Positions 44,556-53,804 are shown, numbered from the stretch's first letter. The stretch: 59,075 nucleotides of DNA from Anaerolineae bacterium (GCA_022843385.1 JALHNT010000023.1:1-59075); one strand, 5' to 3'. The notes: generated by a model from the letters alone, not told the origin. Made by a program: numbers and translations.

Positions 44556-45644
44556 TTACCCCATCTGACGCAGGGCTTCGATCTGCTGATCGATGTGGTG
44601 TCCGGCGGCGGTCATGCTGGCGATGTAAGTAGGGCTGAGGGGTTCGCCGCATTGCAGCCGTTCAGCGATCTCGTAGACCTGGATGCCGATGCCAGCCAGT
44701 TGGCGCAGCGCCAGCGCGATGACATATCCCTCACGGATAGCCTCGGCGTCGCCATCCCAACCCACTTGTCGCAGCCCGGCGAGGTAGTGATCGAACAGGT
44801 CGGCAGCGAACGCCGCCGGTTGGCTCATATCCGCTTCCTCAAAGATGGCGTTGACCCAGAACAGCGGCACCAGATCGGCACCGAGCGGGCCAGGGCCGGT
44901 GAACGACCAATCGACCGCCAGGGTGCCAGCCGGAGCCGCGAACAGATTGCGGCGAAAGGCATCGTAATGACAGAGCGTGTGTGGCAGCCGCTCCAGCCGG
45001 GCGAACCACCCTTCGCGTTCCTGCCAGAGCTGGCGCTGTCGTTCGAGCTTGTCCGGGTTCAGCCAATCGCGCAGCAGCGGATGGGTCAGATACGGTTCCA
45101 GCGTCAGGATGCGTGTTCCGAAGCGGGCGACATCCTGGCGTATCCAGTCGCGGCTCAGGCCAACCCGCGTTCCCCAGCCGGAACGGGCGGCATAGGTGCC
45201 GTTGAATTGCCCCACATGGTGGGCGGCCTGAAGATGCTGCGCCGCTGTCCACCGTCCGGGGGTGGCATCAGTCAGCGCTTCCAGCCACAGCCAGACGCTC
45301 TCGCCGCGTTCATCCACACCCAGGCAGCGCGGCGCACCGAAGGTCGGCGGCAGCTCGTCCAGTACATCCGATTGGTAGATCACTGCCTCGCGCCGCCAGT
45401 AGTGACTATCGGACGGCTGCTCATCTGGACGGGCGACCAGCAGCTTGAGGATCACTGACCAGTCACGCGCGGCGTCATCGACCTGCGCTTGCCCGGATAA
45501 GTGGTAGACAGCGGTTCCACCCACCCCGCCGCCCATGCCGCCGCTGAGGGGCGTCATCTGCCAATCTGAGAGCCTGACCCGCTCGGTGTTGAGCGCTCGC
45601 TGCACCACCGGCAGCAGATCAGTCGGAGTGAGGTTCAGGGTCAT
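44556..45644 (-). CDS. aminoglycoside-phosphotransferase-like kinase
   Basis: The 362-residue product has an N-terminal lobe with the Gly-rich SGGMGGGVGGTAVYHL and the ATP lysine in VILKLLVAR. The APH catalytic loop is LCHYDAFRRNLFA (His, Asp, Asn) and the metal-binding aspartate is in LAVDWSFTGPG. The family phosphorylates small hydroxylated molecules; antibiotic resistance cannot be assumed. The start overlaps the stop of the MFS gene by 4 nt (ATGA), so the pair is translated together, which suggests a shared substrate. Confidence 0.78.
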   Translation of the reverse strand: MTLNLTPTDLLPVVQRALNTERVRLSDWQMTPLSGGMGGGVGGTAVYHLSGQAQVDDAARDWSVILKLLVARPDEQPSDSHYWRREAVIYQSDVLDELPPTFGAPRCLGVDERGESVWLWLEALTDATPGRWTAAQHLQAAHHVGQFNGTYAARSGWGTRVGLSRDWIRQDVARFGTRILTLEPYLTHPLLRDWLNPDKLERQRQLWQEREGWFARLERLPHTLCHYDAFRRNLFAAPAGTLAVDWSFTGPGPLGADLVPLFWVNAIFEEADMSQPAAFAADLFDHYLAGLRQVGWDGDAEAIREGYVIALALRQLAGIGIQVYEIAERLQCGEPLSPTYIASMTAAGHHIDQQIEALRQMG

Positions 45645-46807
45645 GATTGTTTACCCAATGCCCGGTTTGCCAGGACAGTAACGACCAGGATAGCGAGGAT
45701 CAAGGGCAGCGTCAAACCATAGGCGTTGAAGATGCCCACCTGATCGGCCACCGTCCCCAACACCTGCGGCACGATCAGGATGGCCGTGCCGGCGCTCATA
45801 GAGGTGAAGCCGCTGGCGGCGTTGGGGTTGTTGATGCCGATGGTGGCGGCGGTCGCCAGAGTCAGCGGAAACAGGTTGGCGATGCCCAGGCCGCACAGCG
45901 CTAGCCCGATCAGGTTGACCGGCAGGCTGGTCCCCAGCCAGAACAACGGGAACCCGGCCAGCGTGATGAGACCGGCCAGCAGCAGCAGACGGCGGCTGTC
46001 GAAGCGGCGCGTCAGGCGGCTGCCGGCAAAGCGTCCGGCGAAGTAGGTGATGAAGAAGATCGTGCTGAGGGTGGCGGCGCTCTCCGGCGACAATCCGGCG
46101 CGGCTGACGAGAAAGGAGGCCGCCCAGAAGATCAGGCACCATTCAACTGCCACCGAGAAGAACACCACCAGCCAGTAGGCCCAGAAGACGCGCGGCAGCC
46201 GTCCCCCGCCTGGGCGCGGCGTGGACGTGAGTGGCTGGGTCGGCGTCTCTGGCAGCGGCACCCGCCACGAGGTGAAGGCGGCGATCAACCAGCCGGCGAT
46301 ACCTATGACGAAGGCCAGCCGCCAGGTGAACCCGGCTTCAGCACCCTGCCCAACCATGATGGGCGCGAGTCCGGCTGTTAGGGCTGCGACAACATTGGCT
46401 TCGGTCAGGGCATAGGCGCGGTTTGTCCCATGATGATCGGAGAGGGCGGCCTGGATCATACCCAGCAGATACGAACCGATGAGTCCCATGCAGAGGGTGC
46501 TGGTGATGGTGACGGCGACCGACTGCGCCTGAATCAGCAGCAGAGCGCCGAGCGTCATGCCCAGCCCGCCGCCCCAGAAGGCGACGCGCCGCCCCACCCA
46601 CCGCGCCGCCTGGGCATTGGTCAGCCCAGCCAGCAGCATCCCCAGGGCAAAGGCGCTGATGTGGAGCGCTTGCTGGGTGTAATCGAGATTGAGATCGGCG
46701 CGGATGAAGACGGCAGCCGGGCCAATCGATGCCTGCATGTAGGCGTAGTAGCCGAGCAGCAGGTAAGCGAGCCAGGTGAAACGGTCACGGACGAAAGGGG
46801 TATGCAC
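45641..46807 (-). CDS. MFS transporter
   Basis: The 388-residue product has 12 predicted helices, with loop motifs NAQAARWVGRRVAFWGG and AGRFAGSRLTRRFDSRR between helices 2-3 and 8-9. The start is a GTG at 46807. It is coupled to the kinase-like gene downstream (4-nt overlap) and lies 29 nt after the propeller gene at 46837. Substrate is unknown. Confidence 0.82.
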   Translation of the reverse strand: MHTPFVRDRFTWLAYLLLGYYAYMQASIGPAAVFIRADLNLDYTQQALHISAFALGMLLAGLTNAQAARWVGRRVAFWGGGLGMTLGALLLIQAQSVAVTITSTLCMGLIGSYLLGMIQAALSDHHGTNRAYALTEANVVAALTAGLAPIMVGQGAEAGFTWRLAFVIGIAGWLIAAFTSWRVPLPETPTQPLTSTPRPGGGRLPRVFWAYWLVVFFSVAVEWCLIFWAASFLVSRAGLSPESAATLSTIFFITYFAGRFAGSRLTRRFDSRRLLLLAGLITLAGFPLFWLGTSLPVNLIGLALCGLGIANLFPLTLATAATIGINNPNAASGFTSMSAGTAILIVPQVLGTVADQVGIFNAYGLTLPLILAILVVTVLANRALGKQS

Positions 46808-46836
46808 GATGTCGGCTTTCCTGTGTTCGATGTGGT

Positions 46837-47748
46837 CTACGATGGATCGCTGTCACGCGCCGGGTTGATGGTCAGGCGGCGGACATTGCTGCCATCGGCA
46901 TTCATGATATACAACTCACGATTATCTTTGCCATCGCGGGTCGAGTCAAAAATGATGCAGCAGCCATCCGCTGTCCAAATAGGATTGGCGTCCCAGGCGG
47001 GGTTGTCGCTCAACTGGATCAGATTGTCTCCATCAGTATCCATACGGAAAATCTCGAAGTTGCGCACCCAGCGATCCGACACGCTAAGGATATACTGTCC
47101 ATCGGGTGAAAACGCCGGTTCCAGATTGCGGACGCGGGCATCGGTCAGACGGGTGAGCTGGCTGTCACAGGTCGCAGGCTTGTCGAAGCAGGCCACATCC
47201 AGGCGATAGATGGCCCAGTTGCGCCAGCGATACGACACAAAAATCAACGATTGACCATCAGGCGACCAGGCGGGGCGGGTATCTTCCAGTGGGTCAGTGG
47301 TTAGCCGCAGCGGGTTTGAGCCGTCAGCATTCATGACGTAGATCTCCCAGTTGCCGTCGCGGTCACTGCTGAAGGCGATGCGTTCGCTATCCGGTGACCA
47401 GGCAGGGAAGATGTCGCGAGTGGCATTGTTCGTCAGGCGCAGCAGATTGCCGCCATCAGCATCCATGAGATAGAGTTCCTGATTGCCATCCCGAAGCGAC
47501 GTGAAGGCGATGCGGCGTCCATCAGGTGAACGCGCCGGTGCGGCATCCCAGGCTGGATGTCGTGTCAGGTTATGATCCAGACCGCGCTGAAAATCCATCA
47601 GGTAGATTTCATCGTTGCCGTCGCGGTTGGTGAAAAAGACGACCGTGCTGGGCTGGCGTGCTAACGCTGGCAGCAGCCCGACGATGAACACGGTCAGCAA
47701 GGTACAGATCAGCAGCAGCCCGACGACGGGCGACCAGAGGCGCAGCAT
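46837..47748 (-). CDS. membrane-anchored TolB/PD40-type beta-propeller protein
   Basis: The 303-residue product has an N-terminal helix (VVGLLLICTLLTVFIVGLLP) and then about six PD40 blades, with the turn pattern WSPDSERIAFSSDRDGNWEIYVMNADG repeated. This is the exported propeller type also seen at 30286 and 47748. Its ATG overlaps the stop of the upstream lipoprotein gene (TAATG), so the two are coupled. No enzymatic motif is seen. Confidence 0.8.
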   Translation of the reverse strand: MLRLWSPVVGLLLICTLLTVFIVGLLPALARQPSTVVFFTNRDGNDEIYLMDFQRGLDHNLTRHPAWDAAPARSPDGRRIAFTSLRDGNQELYLMDADGGNLLRLTNNATRDIFPAWSPDSERIAFSSDRDGNWEIYVMNADGSNPLRLTTDPLEDTRPAWSPDGQSLIFVSYRWRNWAIYRLDVACFDKPATCDSQLTRLTDARVRNLEPAFSPDGQYILSVSDRWVRNFEIFRMDTDGDNLIQLSDNPAWDANPIWTADGCCIIFDSTRDGKDNRELYIMNADGSNVRRLTINPARDSDPS

Positions 47749-49082
47749 TATGGATTGACCCAGTTCAGATCGCTGATGTTGCCTTCCGTGTGCGCCGTCA
47801 ACGGGCGCGGCTGATTGCCACTGCGGGTAACAATATAGATCTGGGGTACGGGTCGTGGGCCGTCGGGGGAATCGAGGTAGGCGATGAAGCTGGCATCCGG
47901 ATTAAAGACTGGCTGTGGCGGGAATTTGGTCTGGTTGACAATAGGGGCAGCGGTCTGTATATCCATGTCCTGAACCAGTATTCGATCCGTTCCGCCAGCG
48001 ACCAGATAGCGCCCATCGCGGCTGAACTGCATCTCCAGTGCGAACAATGGCGTGCTGGTGATGGCATCAAAGGGCGATTGCTTAGGAATTACACTAAAGT
48101 CAAAATAGGCCAGTCTTCCACCGACATCACTGCTGTTGAGGTCTGTATCGGTGCGTAGAAAGTAAACGGTATTGGAACCAGGGTAGAAGACACTACCATA
48201 ATCCGGGCCGAAACCGCCGGGGCTGGTGAGCGGACCGAGCAAGCGCCGTTCGCCCAGGTCAACACCATAGATCAGGCCGCTGCTGAAGACAAGACGGGTG
48301 GCATCCGGGTTCCAGGCGATGTCCAAGACGATGTCAAAATCGGTATCCGCTACACGCTGTACATTGCCCCAGGCCGGGCAATCCCCGATGCCGATCTGCT
48401 CCACCGTATAGATGCTTAAACGGCCTGTAGTGGTTTGCGAGGCGGCGAAGGCCAACCGTTTGCTATCAGCCGACCAGGCCGGGGCGATCAGGCGCGCCTG
48501 ACCGAGGCTGGTGATGGCCTGGACACAATCGAAGTTGGTGCGGCTCATGACATACAGTTCACGGGCGCTGCCTGATCCCTGAGCGACATAGGCCAGCGAG
48601 CGTTCATCCGGGGCGACCCGCAGACTGCCTGGCGAACCTGTGGCGAGGATCAGCTCTTCGCTGGCGCTGGCGACATCGAGCATGGCAATCGAGTCGCTGT
48701 TGTAGATGTAGAAGATCGTTCCGGTGGCGTTAATCTGCTGCTGTGCCGGGGTGACGGGCAAGGCTGTGGTCTGCGCCACAGTCGGCGCGGCGGTCCAGGC
48801 CGGGGGCAGGGTGGCCGGGGTGATGCGAGTCGGGATGGTGGTCGGCGTAGGGGTGATGGTAGGGACGTTCGCATCTGGCGTGATGGCAGCGGCGGTCTGG
48901 GTCGCCAGCGCATTCAGGTCGATTAGGGTGGGTAGCGCGTCAGAACCCGCCGGTTGGCAGGCGGCGCTGACCAACAGCAGGAGCAGGATGAAGAACCTCA
49001 CCCCCTGACCCCCTCTCCAGGTGTGGAGAAGGGGAACTGAGGCATGAACTCTGTTGGAGAATAATCGCCTGATGCGCGTCAT
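47748..49082 (-). CDS. beta-propeller lipoprotein with a repeat inserted in its signal peptide
   Basis: I start at ATG 49082, which has AGAGGA in front; the frame is open to 49148. The 444-residue product begins MTRIRRLFSN. It then has about 16 residues encoded by a REP-like palindrome (SVPLLHTWRGGQG), then RFFILLLLLVSAAC, a lipoprotein signal with lipobox SAAC. A Thr/Pro linker and propeller blades (LAYVAQGSGSARELYVMS, WSADSKRLAFAASQ) follow. A GTG at 49001, inside the repeat and right at the hydrophobic core, is an alternative start with a purine-rich leader. Lipidation at the cysteine would hold the propeller to the membrane. Confidence 0.75.
   Translation of the reverse strand: MTRIRRLFSNRVHASVPLLHTWRGGQGVRFFILLLLLVSAACQPAGSDALPTLIDLNALATQTAAAITPDANVPTITPTPTTIPTRITPATLPPAWTAAPTVAQTTALPVTPAQQQINATGTIFYIYNSDSIAMLDVASASEELILATGSPGSLRVAPDERSLAYVAQGSGSARELYVMSRTNFDCVQAITSLGQARLIAPAWSADSKRLAFAASQTTTGRLSIYTVEQIGIGDCPAWGNVQRVADTDFDIVLDIAWNPDATRLVFSSGLIYGVDLGERRLLGPLTSPGGFGPDYGSVFYPGSNTVYFLRTDTDLNSSDVGGRLAYFDFSVIPKQSPFDAITSTPLFALEMQFSRDGRYLVAGGTDRILVQDMDIQTAAPIVNQTKFPPQPVFNPDASFIAYLDSPDGPRPVPQIYIVTRSGNQPRPLTAHTEGNISDLNWVNP
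48996..49034. repeat. REP-like palindrome, copy 3 (inside a coding sequence)
   Basis: CCTCACCCCCTGACC followed by CCCTCTCCA...TGGAGAAGGGG is the same family as copies at 289, 8649 and 51478. It lies in frame in the signal-peptide region of the lipoprotein gene at 47748-49082. Confidence 0.65.
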
Positions 49083-49161
49083 CGTGAAGCCATCCTCTGT
49101 GTATATGGAATCGATTATAGCGCGTACCACTGGATGGCCGAAATCCATAGACGCTCGACAC

Positions 49162-50169
49162 TCACGGTTTGGGTGGTATTGGCATCCCGGCGGTTAACGT
49201 GAATTTCGCTTTGAGCACTTTGTTTACTATCAAAATTGCTTTGTCATATAACTCAAGAAGATTACTCCCTGCGGTTCCATCATGGACGAGTGCACTTCTT
49301 GCATCGTAGAGCAGCTTGAAACTTTCACCCAACGATTTCGCTTCCGGATCATTTACCTGAGACAATGTGTTGGAAATCAGCGAGCTGATGTTTTGCCTTA
49401 TTGACTTGTACCGTTTGAATACCATCTGTTGTTGGAGTTCTCGAAGGTCACGATAGTCTTCAGACTGCGGGTCAATTTTTCCCAGTCTCTCGCTGATTAT
49501 CTGTTCAACACTGTCAAATACCTCTTGAATGATTGGTCTCTTGGGAACATCCTCGGAAAGCGATTCGAGAACGATTATCAGCATAAGGAATTTCGCTTTG
49601 ATGGATGTTTCACGAAAGTGACTGTTAAAGATTTCGAGTGCAGTTTTCAGTTTTGGATCATTGAGCACCGCTTCACCATTGGGTGCAGTCATACCTTGCT
49701 CTATGTATGGGAAAACATTGTCGAGGTAGTCACAAACGGAAGCTTTTATCGTGCCAAGTGTTATCTTAACTATTTTCCGGTCAGAGGGATATATTGCCGG
49801 TTGATTCCCATTAATTGAGCCATCTGCCTGTCTTATGGGATCAAATACATCTTGGGTCGATTTTTCGATTCTAGAATACGATTTGAAATCACGGTATACA
49901 ACTTCTTGCAGTGGCTCTATTGCCTGAAACGGTATTGCGCGATTTAGCATGAGCCAGATCAGGCCAGCCTTCAGACGCTCATAACATTTTTCAGCTTTCT
50001 TTTCCGATTCAAGGCTACTGATCTTAAAGATGCAAGTATCTTCGATCAACTGAATATCTATTTTTTCTTGTCCTTGGTATGTAAATGTATTGCCATTTGG
50101 GTTTGGAACAACCTTTGTGAGATCAAATTTTACAGGGAAGTAAAGAGTGAAATCTCGTTTCTCTGTCAT
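49162..50169 (-). CDS. AT-rich HEPN-domain protein (Apea-like), defence candidate
   Basis: The 335-residue product has a C-terminal helical domain with LLYDARSALVHDGTAG (about residues 286-301). This is an Arg-x4-His motif as in HEPN ribonucleases, in the context usual for Apea-like HEPN domains (YxxRSxxVH). The N-terminal two thirds show no motif I can name. The start has GAGG before the ATG. Base composition is clearly more AT-rich than both neighbours, and it sits alone between a lipoprotein gene and a dehydrogenase, which suggests recent transfer. RNase activity is inference; no cognate nucleotidyltransferase antitoxin is adjacent. Confidence 0.65.
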   Translation of the reverse strand: MTEKRDFTLYFPVKFDLTKVVPNPNGNTFTYQGQEKIDIQLIEDTCIFKISSLESEKKAEKCYERLKAGLIWLMLNRAIPFQAIEPLQEVVYRDFKSYSRIEKSTQDVFDPIRQADGSINGNQPAIYPSDRKIVKITLGTIKASVCDYLDNVFPYIEQGMTAPNGEAVLNDPKLKTALEIFNSHFRETSIKAKFLMLIIVLESLSEDVPKRPIIQEVFDSVEQIISERLGKIDPQSEDYRDLRELQQQMVFKRYKSIRQNISSLISNTLSQVNDPEAKSLGESFKLLYDARSALVHDGTAGSNLLELYDKAILIVNKVLKAKFTLTAGMPIPPKP

Positions 50170-50234
50170 TTTTCCTCAACCATCTACTGATTGAAGGGGA
50201 CACAATTCGTTGTATCCCCTCAGTTTGATGCGAC

Positions 50235-51392
50235 TCAATTCGGCAGCAGGATGATCTTGGCGTCCTGGCGGTTGCCCAGTCGTTGGAAGGCGCTGAGGGC
50301 GTCGTCGAGAGCCATGCGGGCGCTGACCATCGGGCGCAGGTCGAGCTTGCCCGAGGCCATCATACGGATGACGTTCTGGAAGGTGCCGTGTCCGGCGTGA
50401 CCGAGCGACCCGGCCAACTGCACCCCCTTGACCTGATAATATTCCAGCGCCAGCGGCGTCGGCTTTTCCGAGCGTCCGATGTGGCAGATGGTGGCGTTGA
50501 CCGCCAGGGCGCTCGTCAGCGGTGAGAGCGTGTGTCCGGGGGCACCGGCGGCCTCAACCACGAAGTCCACGCCGCGGCCATAGGTGGCATCCAGCAGCAC
50601 CGCGTTCAGATCAATTCCCACCGGGTCATGGGCAGCGGTTGCGCCGAGCTTGAGGGCGAACTCACGGCGGCTGGGGGAGGTATCGAACACGATCACCTGC
50701 GAGGCACCGGCTGCGGCGGCCAGCGCGGTCGCGGCCAGACCGATTGGCCCGGCACCGAACACGGCGACGTACACTCCCGGCTGCCAGGTGTGGATGCGGT
50801 TGAACATGGCATGATAGGACACGCCGGTTGGCTCGACCATCGCGCCCATCACCAGCGCCTCGTGTTCGTCACCGACACGATCAGCGATCTCCTGAATGCT
50901 CCAGCAGTAGCGCGCCCGCACCGGGATGTACTGCGCCATCGCGCCGGGGGTGGTGAATCCCAGTTCTTCCAGATTATCGCAGTGGTTGACAAAACCGCGC
51001 CGGCACGAGGGACACTCGCCGCACCACTGGATTTCCTCCGCCGTCACCAGATCGCCGACTTTCAGATCGCGGACGTTCTTGCCGACTTCAACTACCTTGC
51101 CGGAGAATTCGTGGCCGAGGATATTGGGGAAGCGGGTCAGGCCGGGGTAGAGGATGTAGCCATCGGGGGCGGCTTCATACATGTGCATATCCGAGCCGCA
51201 GATGCCCACCGCGCCGACCTGAATAATCACCTCGTCATCTTTGGGGGTGGGGTCCGGCTGGGTGCCGACCGCGATGCGCGGATTTTTCCACACCTGCGAT
51301 CCGGCCTGGATGCGGTGGGTGGTTCGTTCGCGTTCGTTCAGGTGATATTCGGGCCGGGGGGCAAAATCAGCAGATAAGGTCAGGGCTTTCAC
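50235..51392 (-). CDS. zinc-dependent medium-chain dehydrogenase, IolM-like
   Basis: The 385-residue product has GICGSDMHM (catalytic zinc Cys), GHEFSGKVVE, a four-cysteine structural-zinc loop (CGECPSCRRGFVNHC) and the Rossmann motif VFGAGPIGLAA. The stretch GYILYPGLTRFPNILGHEFSG, and WCGEC with NHCDNLEELGF, strongly recall the Thermotoga scyllo-inosose 3-dehydrogenase (IolM) from memory, so inositol catabolism is the best guess. The start is GTG 51392, with AGGAG 8 nt before it. No other inositol genes are adjacent, except the Gfo/Idh oxidoreductase 6 kb away. Confidence 0.82.
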   Translation of the reverse strand: MKALTLSADFAPRPEYHLNERERTTHRIQAGSQVWKNPRIAVGTQPDPTPKDDEVIIQVGAVGICGSDMHMYEAAPDGYILYPGLTRFPNILGHEFSGKVVEVGKNVRDLKVGDLVTAEEIQWCGECPSCRRGFVNHCDNLEELGFTTPGAMAQYIPVRARYCWSIQEIADRVGDEHEALVMGAMVEPTGVSYHAMFNRIHTWQPGVYVAVFGAGPIGLAATALAAAAGASQVIVFDTSPSRREFALKLGATAAHDPVGIDLNAVLLDATYGRGVDFVVEAAGAPGHTLSPLTSALAVNATICHIGRSEKPTPLALEYYQVKGVQLAGSLGHAGHGTFQNVIRMMASGKLDLRPMVSARMALDDALSAFQRLGNRQDAKIILLPN

Positions 51393-51477
51393 AACGCATT
51401 CTCCTGAAGCAATTTTTCTCCATCAGCCGCTAATTGTGCCGTAGATTGGTGCGGCTGGCGATGAGTCCGTGTGTAGC

Positions 51478-51521
51478 CCTCATCCCCCCGCTACGCAGCC
51501 TTCTCCCACTGGAGAAGGGGA
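51478..51521. repeat. REP-like palindrome, copy 4
   Basis: CTCATCCCCCCGCTACGCAGCC is followed by a CCTTCTCC...GGAGAAGG hairpin (51499-51519). The CGCTACGCAGCC word is shared with the copy at 8649. The flanking 51393-51631 gap holds no gene. Confidence 0.6.
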
Positions 51522-51631
51522 ACCGTCACGCAAGAGCCTCTTTTTGACTACGTGCTGTAGTTGAGAGGTTCTCTAACGAGAAGCCCCTCCGCAAGAGACT
51601 TCAAACTTAGCACCTGGCACTTAGCGCTCTG

Positions 51632-51994
51632 TTAAGCCGCCCGGCTGGTGATCCAGATGCCGTCGTCGGGATCGCGCTGACCGACCAACTGGAACAGGCG
51701 GCGTTTCTGCCGGCGCGCCTGATCGCGGTTCGCCCAGAAGCTCAGGATACGTCCGCGTTTGGCCGCCAGGGCTTCGAGCGCTGCCAGCGTGTGCGAACAG
51801 CCGATGCCGCCGCGAATGGCCCACTCACAGGTGCAGCGGGCGTGGATTTTGCCATCCGATTCGTAATCAACCGTGACGACGTGGTTGGCTGTTGCGGTGG
51901 TGGTGCTGCCGACGATCACCAGATGGGCGTTGATGACGCGAGCCTTCAGATCACGCGAGCGTGACTGGATGCGTTTGATGTTCTTCGGTTTCAT
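51632..51994 (-). CDS. small SWIM zinc-finger protein
   Basis: The 120-residue product has the SWIM pattern CTC...GCSH in HARCTCEWAIRGGIGCSHTLAALEAL (about residues 52-77), a zinc-binding fold that touches DNA or protein. The ends are basic (MKPKNIKRIQSRSRDLKARV). The ATG has GAGGAGG in front. Such small SWIM proteins often sit near SWI/SNF helicases; none is here. Function is unknown. Confidence 0.75.
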   Translation of the reverse strand: MKPKNIKRIQSRSRDLKARVINAHLVIVGSTTTATANHVVTVDYESDGKIHARCTCEWAIRGGIGCSHTLAALEALAAKRGRILSFWANRDQARRQKRRLFQLVGQRDPDDGIWITSRAA

Positions 51995-52146
51995 GACAGA
52001 CCTCCTCGAAGTTGTACATCTGTTCTAATTTTAACACAGAATCATCAGAAATACGTTGGTGTTCTCCCCCTAATTCATAGGGGTTTGAGGGAGAGTCATG
52101 ATGCCATATTCTGCTGCGCGGTCACATCCTCTGGCCTGAAATGCGG

Positions 52147-52152
52147 TACACT
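52147..52152 (+). promoter_or_regulatory. possible -10 element (TACACT)
   Basis: GCGGTACACT lies 45 nt before the ATG at 52192 and resembles the GTGGTACAAT box before RNase J. Confidence 0.3.
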
Positions 52153-52191
52153 ACTGCCAACGCATCGGTGTACAAGACGGGACATCAGCCT

Positions 52192-53121
52192 ATGTTGCGC
52201 GGCATTATTCCGATCATGATTACCCCCTTTGATGCCAATGGACAGATCGATGAGGAAAGCCTGCGGCGGGTCGTGCGCTACGAGCTGGAAGGCGGCGCGC
52301 AGGGCATTGGCGTCGGCGGGTTCGCCAGCGAAGCCTATAAGCTGACCGATCAGGAGCGCATCCGCTGCGCCGAGATCGTGGCGGCTGAGGTCAATGGCCG
52401 GGTGCCGCTCATCATCGGCATGGCTCCTGGCAGCACTGAGGCCGCGCTGGAACAGGCGCATATCTACGCCGATTTGCGCCCGGCGGCGCTGATGACGCTG
52501 CCCCCCAACACCATGAATACCGAAGAATTCGGCCTGATCGAGCATTACATCGCGCTCGGCCTGGCGGCTGATGTGCCGATCATGGTGCAGCAGTCGCCGC
52601 AGATCGAAGCCTACAAGCATTGTCAGCTCCCCACGGAAGGGCTGGCGCAGATCGCCAAACACGCGCCGAAGGTTCAGTATTTCAAGATCGAAGGGCCGGG
52701 GTCAGCGCGCCGCATCAGCACCCTCAAGAGCCGGGTGAGCGAGGACGTCGGGCTGTTCGGCGGCATCGGCGGGATCAACCTGCGCGAAGAGTTGGAGGCC
52801 GGTGCCGGTGGACTGCTGCCGGGCGTGGGCTTCAACGAATTCTTCCTCGAAGCCTGGGCGGCCTGGGAGCGCGAGGAGCCGTTCATGGTGGATGACATCC
52901 TGCGCCGGGCGCAACCGCTGGTCGAGGCCGTATCGGGGTTCGGCCACGAATTCTCGCTCCATGCTCGCAAGCATCTGTTTCAACGGGCAGGCATCATCGC
53001 CCATGCCACCGTGCGCCGTCCGACCGTTCGTGCCGATTGGCAGGCGCTCGACCATGTGTGGCGCATCGCGGAAGAGCTGGGTGTGCGGATCACCCGCCAG
53101 GGGGAAATTGGTCAAGCATGA
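52192..53121 (+). CDS. dihydrodipicolinate synthase (DapA)-family aldolase
   Basis: The 309-residue product is a class I TIM-barrel aldolase. LRGIIPIMITPFDANGQID is the classical N-terminus of the family, and the Schiff-base lysine is in KVQYFKIEGPGS. GGFASEAYKL replaces the usual GTTGE motif, so the substrate is probably not aspartate semialdehyde. ATG 52192 is chosen over 52141 because family members start at this point. It overlaps the next gene by 4 nt, so both act in one pathway, perhaps sugar-acid or aromatic degradation. Confidence 0.82.
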   Translation: MLRGIIPIMITPFDANGQIDEESLRRVVRYELEGGAQGIGVGGFASEAYKLTDQERIRCAEIVAAEVNGRVPLIIGMAPGSTEAALEQAHIYADLRPAALMTLPPNTMNTEEFGLIEHYIALGLAADVPIMVQQSPQIEAYKHCQLPTEGLAQIAKHAPKVQYFKIEGPGSARRISTLKSRVSEDVGLFGGIGGINLREELEAGAGGLLPGVGFNEFFLEAWAAWEREEPFMVDDILRRAQPLVEAVSGFGHEFSLHARKHLFQRAGIIAHATVRRPTVRADWQALDHVWRIAEELGVRITRQGEIGQA

Positions 53122-53804
53122 ATATCAAAACCGAAAATGTCCTGATCCCGGCGACCACTGCCAACAGCGTAGGCTACTTCGCCGCGCCAGCCCAGGGCGA
53201 TCATCTGCCGGGGCTGGTCATCATCCATGAAGCCTTTGGCCTGAACGACAACATCAAGCAAATCACCAACCGCTTTGCCCAGGCCGGCTATGCCACGCTG
53301 GCGGTGGATCTGTTCGGCGGTCGCAACAAGGTGTTGTGCATGTTCCGCTTCTTCGCCAACATGATGCTTCTCGATTCGCTCGATCATGAAGGCATCCGCG
53401 ATCTGAAAGCCTCGCTCACCTGGCTGGAGGATCATCCTCGCGTGGATACTGGGCGGCTGGGGGCGGTGGGGTTCTGCATGGGCGGGAACTTCGCCATCTG
53501 CTGGGCCTGTGGTGATCCCCGGCTGCGGGTGGTCGCGCCCTTCTACGGCATGAACCCGCGTCCACTGCAAGCGCTTGAACGAGCCTGTCCGGTGGTGGCG
53601 TCGTACCCGGAAAATGACTTCAGCAAAGGGGCCGGGCAAAAGCTCGACAGCGAACTTGACCAGTACCGGATTCCCCATGATGTCAAAATCTACCCGGATA
53701 CCCGGCACTCGTTCTTCAACAACCCTCGTGACGCCAGCGAACAATCGGCCGCCAATGATGCCTGGACGCGCATGATGAGCTTCTTCGACGAACATATGCG
53801 ATGA
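53118..53804 (+). CDS. dienelactone hydrolase-family alpha/beta hydrolase
   Basis: The 228-residue product has the DLH order: VIIHEAFGLNDNIKQITNRFA, the nucleophile elbow GFCMGGNF with Cys rather than Ser, the acid residue in PENDFSKG, and the catalytic His in TRHSFFNN. The family hydrolyses dienelactones or other lactones/esters. Its ATG overlaps the TGA of the DapA-family gene, so the two are translationally coupled. Confidence 0.85.
   Translation: MNIKTENVLIPATTANSVGYFAAPAQGDHLPGLVIIHEAFGLNDNIKQITNRFAQAGYATLAVDLFGGRNKVLCMFRFFANMMLLDSLDHEGIRDLKASLTWLEDHPRVDTGRLGAVGFCMGGNFAICWACGDPRLRVVAPFYGMNPRPLQALERACPVVASYPENDFSKGAGQKLDSELDQYRIPHDVKIYPDTRHSFFNNPRDASEQSAANDAWTRMMSFFDEHMR

Noticed and set aside
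44291..44632. Plus-strand frame of 113 codons in the gap after the kinase-like gene
   Set aside because: It is made of the hairpin array and runs into the antisense of the kinase-like gene.
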